Source of the DNA: Enterococcus faecium
GTDB lineage: Bacteria; Bacillota; Bacilli; Lactobacillales; Enterococcaceae
DNA: 64,000 nt
Reading direction: 5' to 3'
Assembly (NCBI RefSeq): GCF_029023785.1
Contig: NZ_CP118955.1
Coordinates: 494,501 to 558,500, forward strand
The first letter of the stretch is position 1, and the number at the start of each line of letters is the position of its first letter. Both the position numbers and the translations under genes were made by a program. The notes beneath the pieces were generated by a model, which was not told the DNA's origin, ran no database searches, and saw nothing but the letters and a program-made list of their open reading frames with translations. This document shows positions 9,525-19,610 of this stretch, piece after piece.

Positions 9525-9564
9525 AAGAGCATAAAACAAACAACTTTGTTTTATGCTCTTTTTT
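9525..9564 (+). terminator. Intrinsic terminator after pncA
   Basis: Perfect 16-bp stem AAGAGCATAAAACAAA / TTTGTTTTATGCTCTT with a 4-base loop, followed by T residues. Confidence 0.9.
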
Positions 9565-9679
9565 ATACGTTATTTTAAAAAAACTTATTCTTTTTACGTT
9601 AATAAATCTCTTTATTATCAACAACTTAAGTTATATTTTTTCTTTTTATAAAATACACTTATTATAATTTTGTTTTTTA

Positions 9680-9725
9680 TTGACAGTAAAAATAAATTAG
9701 GTAATACTTTAAGTAAACGCTTTCT
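9680..9725 (+). promoter_or_regulatory. Promoter with overlapping cre-like site
   Basis: TTGACA (9680-9685), 16 bases, then TAATAC (9702-9707). A cre-like palindrome core GTAAACGCTTTC follows at 9713-9724, just after the -10 element and before the surface-protein gene. Such placement fits repression by CcpA in rich sugar. Confidence 0.5.
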
Positions 9726-9748
9726 AATTTGTTACGGGAGGAATACAC

Positions 9749-12700
9749 TTGTTAAAAAAACGTATAAAATACAGTGCGCTAATGATGAATCTCCTTATGC
9801 TCAGTACCCCGGTTTTAATTTCTGTCGTTGAAGTTGCTGCTAACGAACAACAGTCTGTGAACGAAGAAAATGCACACGTGAACATTGAAGGGATGTCAAC
9901 AATGGAGGAAGTACCAAGAACTAGTGAAGATATGGATACGGAAGAAGGAAATGATCCTATGATGAAAGAATCAGAAAATGAAAAGACAAAAAAGCAATCT
10001 GAAGAAGCAAATGAAGAGTGGAAAGGGGCTGTTTTCGGAGAAAGCACAAGTGCTAGTAGGTATGCCATTGAACCATTAGAAGACGGCGTGCGGCTCTCTT
10101 CCACGAATAACGGCGGAAAATTCCAGTCAAGCGGATCAGATGGAATGACCTATTATTATCAAGCAATCCCCAAAGACATCAACTTTAGGATGCGGGCGAC
10201 GATCGAAATAGAATCTTGGACCTATACGAATGCCCAAGAAGGATTTGCTTTAATGGTAAGAGACGCAGTACCAAAAAATCATTTGTTTGGGCAGGCATTT
10301 TATTCAAATTCATTTGCCATACTAGGCAGTCGGATCGAATATGTCTGGGACTCGGATAGACAAGAAGTGGTCAACACGAGCGGCAGCAAATATACGATGC
10401 GACTTGGATTGGGGACACGGGCAATCACAGGAATATCATCTGAAGATCCGCAAGCTGCGCCAGCTCCTGGGAGTGTCTCAGTGGAAACAACACCTTTAGA
10501 GACTTCAGCAGGGTTCTTGGAAAAAGAAACAGGTTCTTATAATATATTCGGAAACGGTCATGGGAATCTGTTTCCGGCCACGAACTCGATTACTAAACTG
10601 GACGTAGAGATGAAAAAAACGAATACTGGTTTAGAGGCATATTATTACGATCCTGAAACAGGAGAAGAAATGGCTTCTGACATCATGTATGACTGGGAAA
10701 AATTATACGCTTCAGATGAATCGGTTATTTATGCAGGATTTGCTGCAGCAAGGAATATGACGATCAAGGTAGAAGGAATCGAAGTTGCTTACTCAGATCC
10801 TGCGACAGATCCTCCTGGGCAAGAAAGACCTACTCGCTTGATTGATCCGATTTACACTGTGACCTCTAGTAATCATTCAGGAAACCAAGATCATACTATG
10901 TCCTTTAGAGCAAATGCTGACGGATTATTGACAATTAAAAATAAAGCAACAGGAGAGGTGCTTAAGAACGCAAAAAACTTGGCTATCACTGCGAATCGGG
11001 AATTTGATTATCAGACAAAACTGATGGAAGGAACGAACGAATTTACTTTCAGTTTTACGCCAGATAAAAACTATCCGCCAGAAGAATACGTAGAGATGAC
11101 TAGTTATGAAACAAAAGAGATTCTTCATACAGTGGACTACCGTAAACCTAAATATTCGACAGTTTATGTAACACCAGAAGGGTCAGATGCAGGAAACGGA
11201 AGCAGACAAAATCCATTATCTCTGACACAAGCATTGAGATACGCATATGCTGGGCAGACAATCGTCATGGCGCCTGGAACTTATTCCTTCGAAAGAGGAT
11301 TGACGATTCCAAAAGGCGTTAACGGGACAAGAGAAAACCCGATTCAGTTGATTGCAGAGAAAAATCCAGAAAACAAGCGTCCTGTACTTGATTTTAAAGG
11401 AACTGGAAATGGGATGACACTGTTCAGTCACTACTGGGGTTTACGAGGGTTTGACATTACAAATAGTGCAGCTATGCAAAAAGGATTACAGATTTCTGGA
11501 AATCATAATTTGATCGAAGAGATTCATGCTTATCGGAATGGAAATACAGGAATCCAAATCAGCGGTAGCTCAAATGATCCTTTCGAAGCATGGCCCGCGC
11601 ATAACTTAGTCAAGAACTGTACATCTTTTGAAAATGCCGATCCAGGATTTGAAGATGCCGATGGATTTGCGGCCAAACTGACAATAGGAGAAGGAAATGT
11701 ATTTGACGGTTGTATCGCGTATCATAATGCAGATGACGGTTGGGACCTTTTTGCTAAAAATGAAACAGGTTCGATCGGAAAAGTAATCATCAAAAACTCA
11801 GTTGCTTATCGAAACGGCTGGGTACCAGGAATTGAGGGAGAAGGTAACGGTAATGGATTCAAAATGGGCGGTTCTTCTTTAACGGGCCCTCATGAATTGA
11901 TCAATAGTTTGTCTTTCGAAAATCTTGCGAAAGGAATCGATTCCAATAGCGGAACAGATATTATCGTCAATAGCAGTACAAGTTTTAATAACGGTTCATA
12001 TAATGTGGCTCTTTATACCTCTTCAGCAGGAAACACAGACTACCATGCTTCTGGTATCTTATCTTTCCGAACAGAGAATCTTGAGATGAGAGAGCAGATC
12101 CGCCCATTGAATCAAAACGAAGATCAAATCTACCACTCGTTGAACTACTATTGGAATGAACGAGAGAAACAATCAGAAAATACTCTTGGACATACCATAT
12201 CAAAAGATTGGATCGAGTCTCTAAATACATGTTCGAAAGAAGGTCAGCAGCCTGTTACGCGCTATGAAAATGGAAGTATCCATGTTCATGGACTGATGCA
12301 GATTAAACCGGGGAATCGTCAAACAGAAAAGGAAAGAGTGGATGGTCTTCCATTATCTGTAGGTGCTATTTTTGACGGAGAAACCTCACCGTCTTCGGAA
12401 TATCCAGAGTATGCAATCGTACAAGAACCAAATCAGACAAAACCAAATGAACAAAATAATCCGATTATTATACAAGAAGCAAATGGTGTGGCGGAGAATG
12501 CAGAAGGAAATATCATTGAACTGAAGCCTTTTACAGTTTTTGTGTCAACTTTCACACCAAATCAAGGAACGCCTGTCTTTGAAGATATGCGTTATTTCCC
12601 AGAAAAGATCCAAATCGTTGAAACACAGTCAAGTGCTCAATTTTCTAATCATACCGCTATTTTTTCAGCACCTTCAAAAGGAGAATATACGCTAGAAGTC

Positions 12701-13027
12701 ACTTATCGTTCGGAAATATTTGATGGGGAAAAATGGTCTGCTCATACAGAATCTGTTACCCAGCAAAAAGCGATCACTGTGCGAGAAACTGCCGATGTGC
12801 CCCCGGGAAATGACAAACCAGAAAGAGAAAATCCAGGAAATGAATCACCAAATGGAAAACCAAATGGAAAACCTTCTCATCCGGATAGGACAGCAAAAGA
12901 AAGTGAAAAAAATGGCACTCAAGGACTCCCAAAAACGGGAGAATTTAATAACCCGTTGCTAGCATTAGCTGGAGGAATTTTGTTAATCGGTGTAGTTGTT
13001 TATGTCATGAAACAGCGAAAAAAATAA
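9749..13027 (+). CDS. LPXTG cell-wall protein with pectate-lyase-9-like beta-helix
   Basis: Secreted 1092-residue protein. It has a signal peptide (about 1-31), an acidic linker, an N-terminal module of about 250 residues with lectin-like character, then from about 470 a right-handed beta-helix. The helix contains EDADGFAAKLT and HNADDGWDLFAK, the calcium-binding Asp cluster and the catalytic-Lys region of polysaccharide lyase family 9 (residues about 630-670). A Pro/Asn/Gly-rich spacer leads to L1060PKTG, a membrane helix and an RKK tail. Start is TTG 9749 with GGGAGG upstream. Expected activity is cleavage of pectate-like polysaccharide at the cell surface; this is inferred. A cre-like site at the promoter is consistent with a carbohydrate role. 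Confidence 0.8.
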   Translation: MLKKRIKYSALMMNLLMLSTPVLISVVEVAANEQQSVNEENAHVNIEGMSTMEEVPRTSEDMDTEEGNDPMMKESENEKTKKQSEEANEEWKGAVFGESTSASRYAIEPLEDGVRLSSTNNGGKFQSSGSDGMTYYYQAIPKDINFRMRATIEIESWTYTNAQEGFALMVRDAVPKNHLFGQAFYSNSFAILGSRIEYVWDSDRQEVVNTSGSKYTMRLGLGTRAITGISSEDPQAAPAPGSVSVETTPLETSAGFLEKETGSYNIFGNGHGNLFPATNSITKLDVEMKKTNTGLEAYYYDPETGEEMASDIMYDWEKLYASDESVIYAGFAAARNMTIKVEGIEVAYSDPATDPPGQERPTRLIDPIYTVTSSNHSGNQDHTMSFRANADGLLTIKNKATGEVLKNAKNLAITANREFDYQTKLMEGTNEFTFSFTPDKNYPPEEYVEMTSYETKEILHTVDYRKPKYSTVYVTPEGSDAGNGSRQNPLSLTQALRYAYAGQTIVMAPGTYSFERGLTIPKGVNGTRENPIQLIAEKNPENKRPVLDFKGTGNGMTLFSHYWGLRGFDITNSAAMQKGLQISGNHNLIEEIHAYRNGNTGIQISGSSNDPFEAWPAHNLVKNCTSFENADPGFEDADGFAAKLTIGEGNVFDGCIAYHNADDGWDLFAKNETGSIGKVIIKNSVAYRNGWVPGIEGEGNGNGFKMGGSSLTGPHELINSLSFENLAKGIDSNSGTDIIVNSSTSFNNGSYNVALYTSSAGNTDYHASGILSFRTENLEMREQIRPLNQNEDQIYHSLNYYWNEREKQSENTLGHTISKDWIESLNTCSKEGQQPVTRYENGSIHVHGLMQIKPGNRQTEKERVDGLPLSVGAIFDGETSPSSEYPEYAIVQEPNQTKPNEQNNPIIIQEANGVAENAEGNIIELKPFTVFVSTFTPNQGTPVFEDMRYFPEKIQIVETQSSAQFSNHTAIFSAPSKGEYTLEVTYRSEIFDGEKWSAHTESVTQQKAITVRETADVPPGNDKPERENPGNESPNGKPNGKPSHPDRTAKESEKNGTQGLPKTGEFNNPLLALAGGILLIGVVVYVMKQRKK

Positions 13028-13082
13028 GTGGAATTTCTCCTTTTATGATGTAAAACAATTGACTGAGGAAAGTAAAAATAGA

Positions 13083-13127
13083 AGGAAATGAGACCAATAG
13101 ATGTCTCACTTCCCTCTATCTTTTTAT
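13083..13127 (+). terminator. Intrinsic terminator after surface-protein gene
   Basis: Stem GGAAATGAGAC / GTCTCACTTCC with T-rich downstream sequence. Confidence 0.65.
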
Positions 13128-13134
13128 AGATGAG

Positions 13135-13567
13135 GTTCTCCTTGCTGCTTTTGATTGGCTGTTCTTATTACTTGATGCAGGACAGCTTTTTCACAATCTC
13201 TCCACTAAACGGTGTTCAATCAGCTGACCCTCGGTATTAGCTCAACAAACGGCAAAATATGAGGAACTATTTTTCCGTTTTTTTCTCTAATACTCAGGTC
13301 AGGACGCTGATTTCACAACCTCTCGATAAACGGTGTTCAAAAGCCAGTTTCTCGGTAGTAAGTCAAATTTATGCAAAAATGTGGAAAGCCATTTTCACAA
13401 AATTTTTCTTACTACTTGAAACTAAGCAGCTTTTTCACAACCTCTAATACATGGTATTCCAGAAGTAACTTCTTCGAAAAATAAGCCGAAATGTCACAAA
13501 AATTTGAGAAGCGATTTTCCCAAATTCCTTCTTATTTCTTGAAGCTGACCACTTCTGGCACAACCTC
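13135..13567. repeat. Tandem array of ~120-bp palindromic repeat units
   Basis: About one half unit (13140-13205) and three full units (about 13210-13325, 13329-13446, 13447-13567). Full units open with a variant of AAACGGTGTTC and close with TTTCACAACCTCT. Inside each, the left arm is roughly complementary to the right arm; for the second full unit CTCGGTAGTAAG faces CTTACTACTTGA. The units are related to arrays near 20.95, 21.7, 30.55 and 33.6 kb. No gene is seen in this gap. The array lies between convergent genes, and its end abuts the pepO stop codon. Confidence 0.8.
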
Positions 13568-15475
13568 TTACCAGATTCGCACTCTTTTTTCTGGCGCTAG
13601 ATACATAGCGTCTTGTTCCGTGATACCAAATGTTTCATAGAATTCGTCAAGGTTTTTTGGTTGCACGTTTGCTCGGAGTTTAGCAGGGGCATGGACATCG
13701 ATTTGCAGTAAAAGTTGTTGGTATTCTTTTTTTGCTTTTGTACGCCAAATCGTTGCCCAATTGACAAAGAATTCCTCGATAGAAAGATCTGATTCCGTTT
13801 TTGCTGCTTCCAATGCACAGCTTAGACCGCCTGCATCAGCAATATTTTCCGAAACGGTTAATTTTCCGTTTACTTTTCCGTCAGCAAAAGGCAGACCATC
13901 GAATTCTTCGATCATTGCTTGTGCTTTGTTTTGAAATTGTGTAAGATCTTCTTCTGTCCACCAGTTGTTCAAGTTGCCATATTCGTCAAATAAAGCGCCG
14001 TTATTATCAAATGCATGGGAAATCTCATGAGCGATAACAGCTCCGATTCCACCATAATTAGCAGAGCTTGATTGTTCTAGACTGTAAAATGGTGCTTGAA
14101 GGATCGCTGCCGGAAAGACGATCACATTCCGAAATGGATGATAATAAGCATTGACCGTGTCAGCACTCATTTCCCATTCTGAACGATCCACTGGTTTGTT
14201 CCATTTGCTGAAACGATCTTTTAATGTGAGTTTGCTGAAAACAAGAGTATTTGAAAGCAAAGTACCACCCTGATCTGCAGGTACTGTTTTGAACTGGTCG
14301 AATAATGCTGGGATCTTATCGGGGTAGCCTACTTGGATACCTAAGTTATTTAATTTTATGACGGCTTTTTCTTTTGTTGCATCCCCAAGCCAGTCATTTT
14401 CTTCTAGACGTTTTTTATAAACGGCGATCATTTTTTTCACCATTTGTTCTACGTCTTTTTTAGCAGCTTCGCCAAAATATTTTTTTCCGTAGTAATCGCC
14501 AACTACTTGATCGAATTGTCCAGAGGCAAGGTAATACGCTGCTTTTTTCTGAGGCATTGCTTCGTCTGTTCCAGACAATACGCGAGAATAGATTCCGCTG
14601 ACTTGGCGGAATTCTTCTGATAGATAACCACTAAGAGAACGTACTGTTTTAATGATCATCCAGCTTTTGAATAACGGAAAATGAGCTTCTGTCAGGATGT
14701 CATTCAAATGATCGAAGTACACTGGATCAGTTACGATCACTTTATCTGGAGTTGTCCCAATCAAACCCGTGACAAGTTTTTTCAAGTCCAGTTTATCTGT
14801 GTATTTAATAAATGTATCAAAAGATTGCGGATTATACATTTTGCTGTAATCTGCGTTTTCTTCTGCACTTTTTACATGAGGAGCAATCAATTTATCAAAT
14901 TGCACTGCTTGTTCCGTGATTGCTTCTGCCTGACTTTTTTCTTTGCCGGCAAGCTCTAATAACTGAACAGCCATATCAAAGAAAACGCCTATTAGTTGTG
15001 CACCGTTGGGATGGTCTGATGCATAATACGTCTTATCTGGAAGGAATAAAGAAGGCGGATAAGCAAAGAAGGCGTTCGTTTGCGCATTCTTCATATCTGC
15101 ATCTACATCCAGATTAAATGGCAATGGTAATGTATCCAACAGCCATTCTGGAAATTGCTTATTCAATTCGTCGAAAGACTGCAATGATTCAACTTTTTCG
15201 ATTATAGGTTGAAGCGGTTGAGCATGCAACTCATTTCTTCGGTCATAATCGTTTGCCAGTTGATAATATGCAAGGAAATGTTTCATTTTTTCTGAAGACA
15301 CTTTTTCTGGATGGGCAAGCAGATCGTCTGTTTCTCCCATCAAAAGTTGGTCGATCCCGTCAACTAAATCTTGGAAACCGCCTGTAGCTGGTTTATCTGC
15401 AGGGATTTTTGCTGTTTTTTGCCATTCTTCATTGACTGCTTCATAGAAATCTTGTTTCAATCGTTCTTTGTTCAT
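13568..15475 (-). CDS. pepO: M13-family zinc endopeptidase, PepO type
   Basis: Neprilysin-like oligoendopeptidase of 635 residues. The zinc motif HEISH is near residue 482, followed about 55 residues later by ENIADAGG, the third zinc ligand region. The NAYYHPFRN-like substrate segment is also present. No signal peptide is visible, so it is probably cytosolic and degrades peptides, as in lactic acid bacteria. ATG at 15475 has AGGAGCG upstream on the minus strand. The stop codon directly abuts a palindromic repeat array. Confidence 0.92.
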   Translation of the reverse strand: MNKERLKQDFYEAVNEEWQKTAKIPADKPATGGFQDLVDGIDQLLMGETDDLLAHPEKVSSEKMKHFLAYYQLANDYDRRNELHAQPLQPIIEKVESLQSFDELNKQFPEWLLDTLPLPFNLDVDADMKNAQTNAFFAYPPSLFLPDKTYYASDHPNGAQLIGVFFDMAVQLLELAGKEKSQAEAITEQAVQFDKLIAPHVKSAEENADYSKMYNPQSFDTFIKYTDKLDLKKLVTGLIGTTPDKVIVTDPVYFDHLNDILTEAHFPLFKSWMIIKTVRSLSGYLSEEFRQVSGIYSRVLSGTDEAMPQKKAAYYLASGQFDQVVGDYYGKKYFGEAAKKDVEQMVKKMIAVYKKRLEENDWLGDATKEKAVIKLNNLGIQVGYPDKIPALFDQFKTVPADQGGTLLSNTLVFSKLTLKDRFSKWNKPVDRSEWEMSADTVNAYYHPFRNVIVFPAAILQAPFYSLEQSSSANYGGIGAVIAHEISHAFDNNGALFDEYGNLNNWWTEEDLTQFQNKAQAMIEEFDGLPFADGKVNGKLTVSENIADAGGLSCALEAAKTESDLSIEEFFVNWATIWRTKAKKEYQQLLLQIDVHAPAKLRANVQPKNLDEFYETFGITEQDAMYLAPEKRVRIW

Positions 15476-15604
15476 TCATCGATCGCTCCTTTTTTGTTTC
15501 GTGTGCCCATTATCTTACAAAATGAAGGAATTAACAAATAGAACATAAAAAATTGAAAATTCGAACAATCAAACTGATTTGTTTTTTTCAATCCTTCACT
15601 TATA

Positions 15605-16480
15605 ATGAAAAAAAGGAGGCGATCCCAACTGAATCAAGTAGTGGATAAACCTTTATATTTCAAAGTAGATAAAAAAATTAAAAAATTAGCCAGCACTCAG
15701 CAGCTGCAGTCAAGAAAAAGTAAATTGCTTTTTTTAGCTCTGGTTTTTGAAGATCAAAGTTATGTGATTATCGATCAATCAGGACATCCGGTAGAATATT
15801 CTCCAGCAAAATATACTTATCAAGAGGGTCTTTCTTGTAAAAAATGGAAGCTGATCAATGAAGAGCCAATCGAGTTATCTAGATGGATCAACAGAAAAGA
15901 AGATATTCCCGTTTTGATCGAAGAAAAAAGGTCAGGAAAGGAACTCGCAAATTGCTGGGTGGGATTGCCAGAAGAACGTTTTTTGAGGTATAAGAAATGG
16001 GCTACCCCCTCAGGCTATCTTTGTGGTACTTACGCGGCAGCAGTTCTCCTTGCCTATTATCAAGACTATCGTAAGGGGTGGATGCTTCCAAATGAGATTC
16101 GCAAGAAAAATACGGCTGATTCGTTGGTTTTGACGAAGGCATTGCGTAGCCAGATCCAACCACTAGGACTTCCTACGATTCCTTTTCAGGTTAGTACAGG
16201 GATTTCTAGTTTTTTAAAGAAGAATGGCAATCATGAGCGTGCACGAGCAACTCTTCTAGGTTCATGGCAGCGAGCTACAAAACGTATACGTGAAGGCAAA
16301 CCTGTGATGATTGGTATTTTGAAAGTACTTGGCAGTACATATGGCAATCATTGGGTGACAGCGTACGCTTATTTTGAAACTGAAACAGGAGAACGTTATT
16401 ACAAAGTACACGACAACTGGGGCGATTATCATAAAGTCATTCCTGCCAGTTGGAGTAACGGAACAGTTTCACTTCCTTAA
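15605..16480 (+). CDS. C39-like putative cysteine peptidase
   Basis: 291 residues as drawn. The C-terminal half has the layout of a papain-fold/C39-like peptidase: Cys in SGYLCGTYAAAVLLAYY, His in GNHWVTAYAYF and Asp/Asn in VHDNWGDY. The basic N-terminal part (about 1-130) is not recognised. The start is uncertain: ATG 15605 overlaps a TATAAT sequence and has no ribosome site, while AGGAGG lies at 15614-15619 inside codons 4-5. A CTG at 15629 has ideal spacing to it. No signal peptide or membrane helix is obvious. It could be an immunity- or processing-type peptidase; no partner gene is adjacent. Confidence 0.6.
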   Translation: MKKRRRSQLNQVVDKPLYFKVDKKIKKLASTQQLQSRKSKLLFLALVFEDQSYVIIDQSGHPVEYSPAKYTYQEGLSCKKWKLINEEPIELSRWINRKEDIPVLIEEKRSGKELANCWVGLPEERFLRYKKWATPSGYLCGTYAAAVLLAYYQDYRKGWMLPNEIRKKNTADSLVLTKALRSQIQPLGLPTIPFQVSTGISSFLKKNGNHERARATLLGSWQRATKRIREGKPVMIGILKVLGSTYGNHWVTAYAYFETETGERYYKVHDNWGDYHKVIPASWSNGTVSLP

Positions 16481-16559
16481 GAATTTGCTGAAATTAACAG
16501 AAAATCTTGGAAAAATATGTTAAACTATCGAAGAATAGAGAAGTTTTGGGGAGGACTAC

Positions 16560-17534
16560 ATGAGTAATAAGTATCAGGATGACACGTTGAAGATTTTTAG
16601 TTTGAATGGCAACCGTCCATTAGCTGAAAAAATCGCGAAAGTGTTCGGAACAGAATTAGGTAAAAGCGTCGTGAAGCAATTTAGTGATGGCGAGATTTCC
16701 ATCAATATCGAAGAAAGTATTCGAGGGGATCATGTGTATATCGTTCAATCAACGAATGCACCTGTCAATGACTACTATATGGAACTACTGATCATGATCG
16801 ATGCAATGAAGCGAGCAAGTGCGAAAACGATCAATGTCGTATTGCCTTACTATGGGTATGCTAGGCAAGACCGCACGGCGAAACCTCATGAACCGATCAC
16901 TGCGAAATTGATCGCTAACTTGATCGAAGAAGCAGGGGCAACTCGAGTACTGACTTTAGATCTGCACACGGTTCAAGTACAAGGATTCTTTGATATTCCT
17001 GTAGATAATTTATTTACGATGCCGTTGTTTGCTCATTATTACCGTCAATTAGGTCTGACGGGAGATGACATCGTAGTTGTTTCGCCAAAAAACAGCGGTG
17101 TTCAGCGTGCACGTAGTCTTTCAGAATATTTGAACAGCACATTAGCCATCGTAGATCATGCAGATGATGCTTCAACTGAGGGTGGTTATGTGATCGGTGA
17201 TGTTCAAGGAAAGACATGTATCATGGTAGATGATATCTTGAACACAGGAGCAACGCTTGCACGAGCAGCAAATGTATTAAAAGAAAACGGCGCAAAAGAA
17301 GTATATGCCTGTGCGTCACATGGATTATTGTCCGATCATGCGAAAAGTATTTTAGACAATGCACCAATCAAAGATATTTGTATCACTGATTCTGTTTTCA
17401 CAGAAGAAAATCGTCATCCAGAAAACTTAACAATCGTTACATGTTCAGAATTAATGGGTGAAGCGGTCAAACGCATCCATGAAAATACACCGATGAGTCC
17501 GTTATTCCGTCTGGAAGAAAAAGAATTCGAATAA
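16560..17534 (+). CDS. prs: Ribose-phosphate pyrophosphokinase
   Basis: Makes PRPP from ribose-5-phosphate and ATP, feeding purine, pyrimidine, NAD, His and Trp synthesis. 324 residues. Visible: the ATP-binding YYGYARQDR, the metal-binding [11 protein letters not shown], and the PRPP loop [10 protein letters not shown] preceded by MV. The spacer in front of ATG 16560 contains GGGGAGG. A single gene with its own terminator. Enterococci often carry two prs paralogues; which this is cannot be told. Confidence 0.95.
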   Translation: MSNKYQDDTLKIFSLNGNRPLAEKIAKVFGTELGKSVVKQFSDGEISINIEESIRGDHVYIVQSTNAPVNDYYMELLIMIDAMKRASAKTINVVLPYYGYARQDRTAKPHEPITAKLIANLIEEAGATRVLTLDLHTVQVQGFFDIPVDNLFTMPLFAHYYRQLGLTGDDIVVVSPKNSGVQRARSLSEYLNSTLAIVDHADDASTEGGYVIGDVQGKTCIMVDDILNTGATLARAANVLKENGAKEVYACASHGLLSDHAKSILDNAPIKDICITDSVFTEENRHPENLTIVTCSELMGEAVKRIHENTPMSPLFRLEEKEFE

Positions 17535-17555
17535 ACAAAAAAAAGAGGGAAAGAA

Positions 17556-17620
17556 GTTGTGACAGAAGTGAGCAGCTTCAAGGAGCTGCGACAAGACTTT
17601 TGTCACAGCTCCTTTTTTCT
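17556..17620 (+). terminator. Terminator fused to repeat-family end
   Basis: AGGAGCTG...GACAA / TTGTC...CAGCTCCT followed by TTTTTT. The stem is preceded by AGTTGTGACAGAAGTG, the same motif that ends the ~120-bp palindromic repeats, so this terminator may derive from that family. Confidence 0.8.
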
Positions 17621-17722
17621 ATGCCCATGAAACGTCCTCTAGACAAAAATGAGCTCTTCTTTGGTTTGTTCGCTATTTTATGCTAGAATGTGCCTAGCAA
17701 TAATTTGGAAGGGATGAATGAA

Positions 17723-18859
17723 GTGAAAACTATTTATCTGGATCATGCGGCAACTACCCCCATGCATCCACAAGTAATTGAAGCGATGACGGCAATCATG
17801 CAAGACACGTTTGGAAATCCTTCAAGCATACATGGATTTGGTCGCCACGCGCATGAAAAATTGGAAACAGCAAGACAAATCATTGCAGACAGTCTGCAAG
17901 CAAAACCTCACGAGATCATCTTTAACAGTGGGGGAACAGAAGGGGATAATACAGCTATCTTAGAAACAGCGTTCTCGCGTCAAAAAGAAGGCAGACATCT
18001 AATCACTACAGCTATCGAACATCCTGCTGTTCTTAATACCATGAAATATTTAGAGACAAAGGGGTTTGACGTTACATATCTGCCTGTAGATGAAAAAGGG
18101 AATCTGTCGATCGAAGAGGTCAAAAAAGCGTTACGAGAAGATACGATCTTGGTCTCTGTGATGTACGGGAACAATGAAATCGGAAATTTGATGCCAATCA
18201 AAGAAATCGGTGAACTTTTAGCAGATCATCCAGCTTATTTCCATACAGATGCGGTACAAGCGTACGGAAACCAAACGATCCATCCAGAAGAATTAGGAAT
18301 CGATTTATTAAGTATCTCTGCTCATAAAATCAATGGGCCAAAAGGCGTCGGTTTCTTATATAAACGAGACGGAGTAAATATCCCTGCATTGCTTTTAGGC
18401 GGGGAGCAGGAAGAAAAGCGGCGTGCAGGTACAGAAAATTTAGCAGGGATCTGGGGTATGGCAAAAGCAGTTGAACTGCTGTCACCTGAAGAACGTGAAG
18501 CACGTAACAACAAATATAAAGGATTCCAGCAATTGATTCTTGATACATTAGAAGCAAACGAAATCCCTTATCAAGTAAATGGTGATTTAACGAATAAACT
18601 CCCTCATGTGTTGAATCTTCGCTTAATTGGCGAAGCAAATGATTTGCTACTGATGAAGCTTGATCTTAATGGGGTCGCTATTTCTACTGGTTCAGCTTGT
18701 ACAGCAGGAAATATCGAGCCTTCACACGTATTGGAAGCAATGTATGGAGAAGATACACCGATACTAAAAGAATCCATCCGTATCAGCTTTGGTTTGGGAA
18801 ATACCGAAGACGACATCCAGTATTTCCTTGATCAATTAGTTCGTGCTGTCAAAAAATAA
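17723..18859 (+). CDS. Cysteine desulfurase (IscS/NifS-like)
   Basis: PLP enzyme that takes sulfur from cysteine and passes it on as persulfide. 378 residues from GTG 17723, chosen because GGAAGGG ends 9 bases upstream; ATG 17714 would touch the ribosome site. Motifs: DHAATTPMHP, the PLP Lys in SISAHKINGPKG, and the active Cys in GSACTAG. It is followed by a DUF1831 gene and, further on, by mnmA, so it most likely supplies sulfur for tRNA 2-thiouridine. It is distinct from SufS at 43.4 kb. Confidence 0.92.
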   Translation: MKTIYLDHAATTPMHPQVIEAMTAIMQDTFGNPSSIHGFGRHAHEKLETARQIIADSLQAKPHEIIFNSGGTEGDNTAILETAFSRQKEGRHLITTAIEHPAVLNTMKYLETKGFDVTYLPVDEKGNLSIEEVKKALREDTILVSVMYGNNEIGNLMPIKEIGELLADHPAYFHTDAVQAYGNQTIHPEELGIDLLSISAHKINGPKGVGFLYKRDGVNIPALLLGGEQEEKRRAGTENLAGIWGMAKAVELLSPEEREARNNKYKGFQQLILDTLEANEIPYQVNGDLTNKLPHVLNLRLIGEANDLLLMKLDLNGVAISTGSACTAGNIEPSHVLEAMYGEDTPILKESIRISFGLGNTEDDIQYFLDQLVRAVKK

Positions 18860-18995
18860 CTAGTGAAGTCATTCTTATATGAACAGATGTCTGAGAGAAC
18901 GCCTTCATTTTTTAGGGAACTTAACTGAAAAACCTAGTAAAAATCAGGATAAACTTTTATAATAAAGAGAAACTAATTTTATCGAGGTGAAAATC

Positions 18996-19340
18996 ATGGC
19001 ATTTGAAACAACAGCAACGATACTGGGCGCACCAATTAGCTATCGTTTGCATCCTGATGCAAAAAGATATACATTGCGCGATAATGGATTTACAGAAACA
19101 AACGGAGGCAATTATCAATTGATCCGACCATTAGATGCCACGCCGCAAAGCAAAGAAGGATTCAAATTAAAAATCACTGTATCAAAAGATATTCAAACAT
19201 TGAAAATGTCGATCACTACAGCAAATGGATTGAAAGCAGTCAATATTTTCAAAGATCCAAAACAGAAAATGAGCCAAGATAAATTTTATTTTCTGATGGA
19301 TGGGATGATTAGCCGTGGGTTATTCGAAAAAGTCGAATGA
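18996..19340 (+). CDS. DUF1831 family, cysteine-desulfurase-associated protein
   Basis: 114 residues, soluble, no motif of known catalysis. It matches the DUF1831 family typically found directly behind the NifS-type desulfurase in Lactobacillales. ATG 18996 has GAGGTG seven bases upstream. A role as partner or regulator of the desulfurase is inferred from position only. Confidence 0.8.
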   Translation: MAFETTATILGAPISYRLHPDAKRYTLRDNGFTETNGGNYQLIRPLDATPQSKEGFKLKITVSKDIQTLKMSITTANGLKAVNIFKDPKQKMSQDKFYFLMDGMISRGLFEKVE

Positions 19341-19351
19341 TCTGTGGATAT

Positions 19352-19432
19352 AAAAAGACAACTAGTTTTGAAACGGCCTATTGTTAGATGACTAACTTTG
19401 TAAGGACGACGCAAATTAGTTGTCTTTTTTAT
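19352..19432 (+). terminator. Terminator after DUF1831 gene
   Basis: AAAAGACAACTAGTTT / AAATTAGTTGTCTTTT stem with a long loop and a following T run. Confidence 0.65.
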
Positions 19433-19610
19433 TTTTAAATTTAACACATGTTGTTATTTTTAATATTTTGCTGATTTATTGTTTCTAAGTAAAGAAATTT
19501 AAATTGAAACGATTGTTATTTAGGGAAAAAGGTATTTTTTGAAAAAAGAATCCCGTATAATGATTGTTGTGCAAACGCTATACAAAATGAAAAAGAAAAG
19601 AGGGATGTTT

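Noticed and set aside
13259..13447. 62-residue ORF inside the repeat array
   Set aside because: It is contained in palindromic repeat units, has no ribosome site and no coding-like composition.
13135..13567. Possible CRISPR array
   Set aside because: The units are long, self-complementary and tandem without constant short repeats and unique spacers; no cas genes in the window.
19570..19590. cre-like GCAAACGCTATAC ahead of the MFS gene
   Set aside because: Three mismatches to the consensus; not enough for a call.
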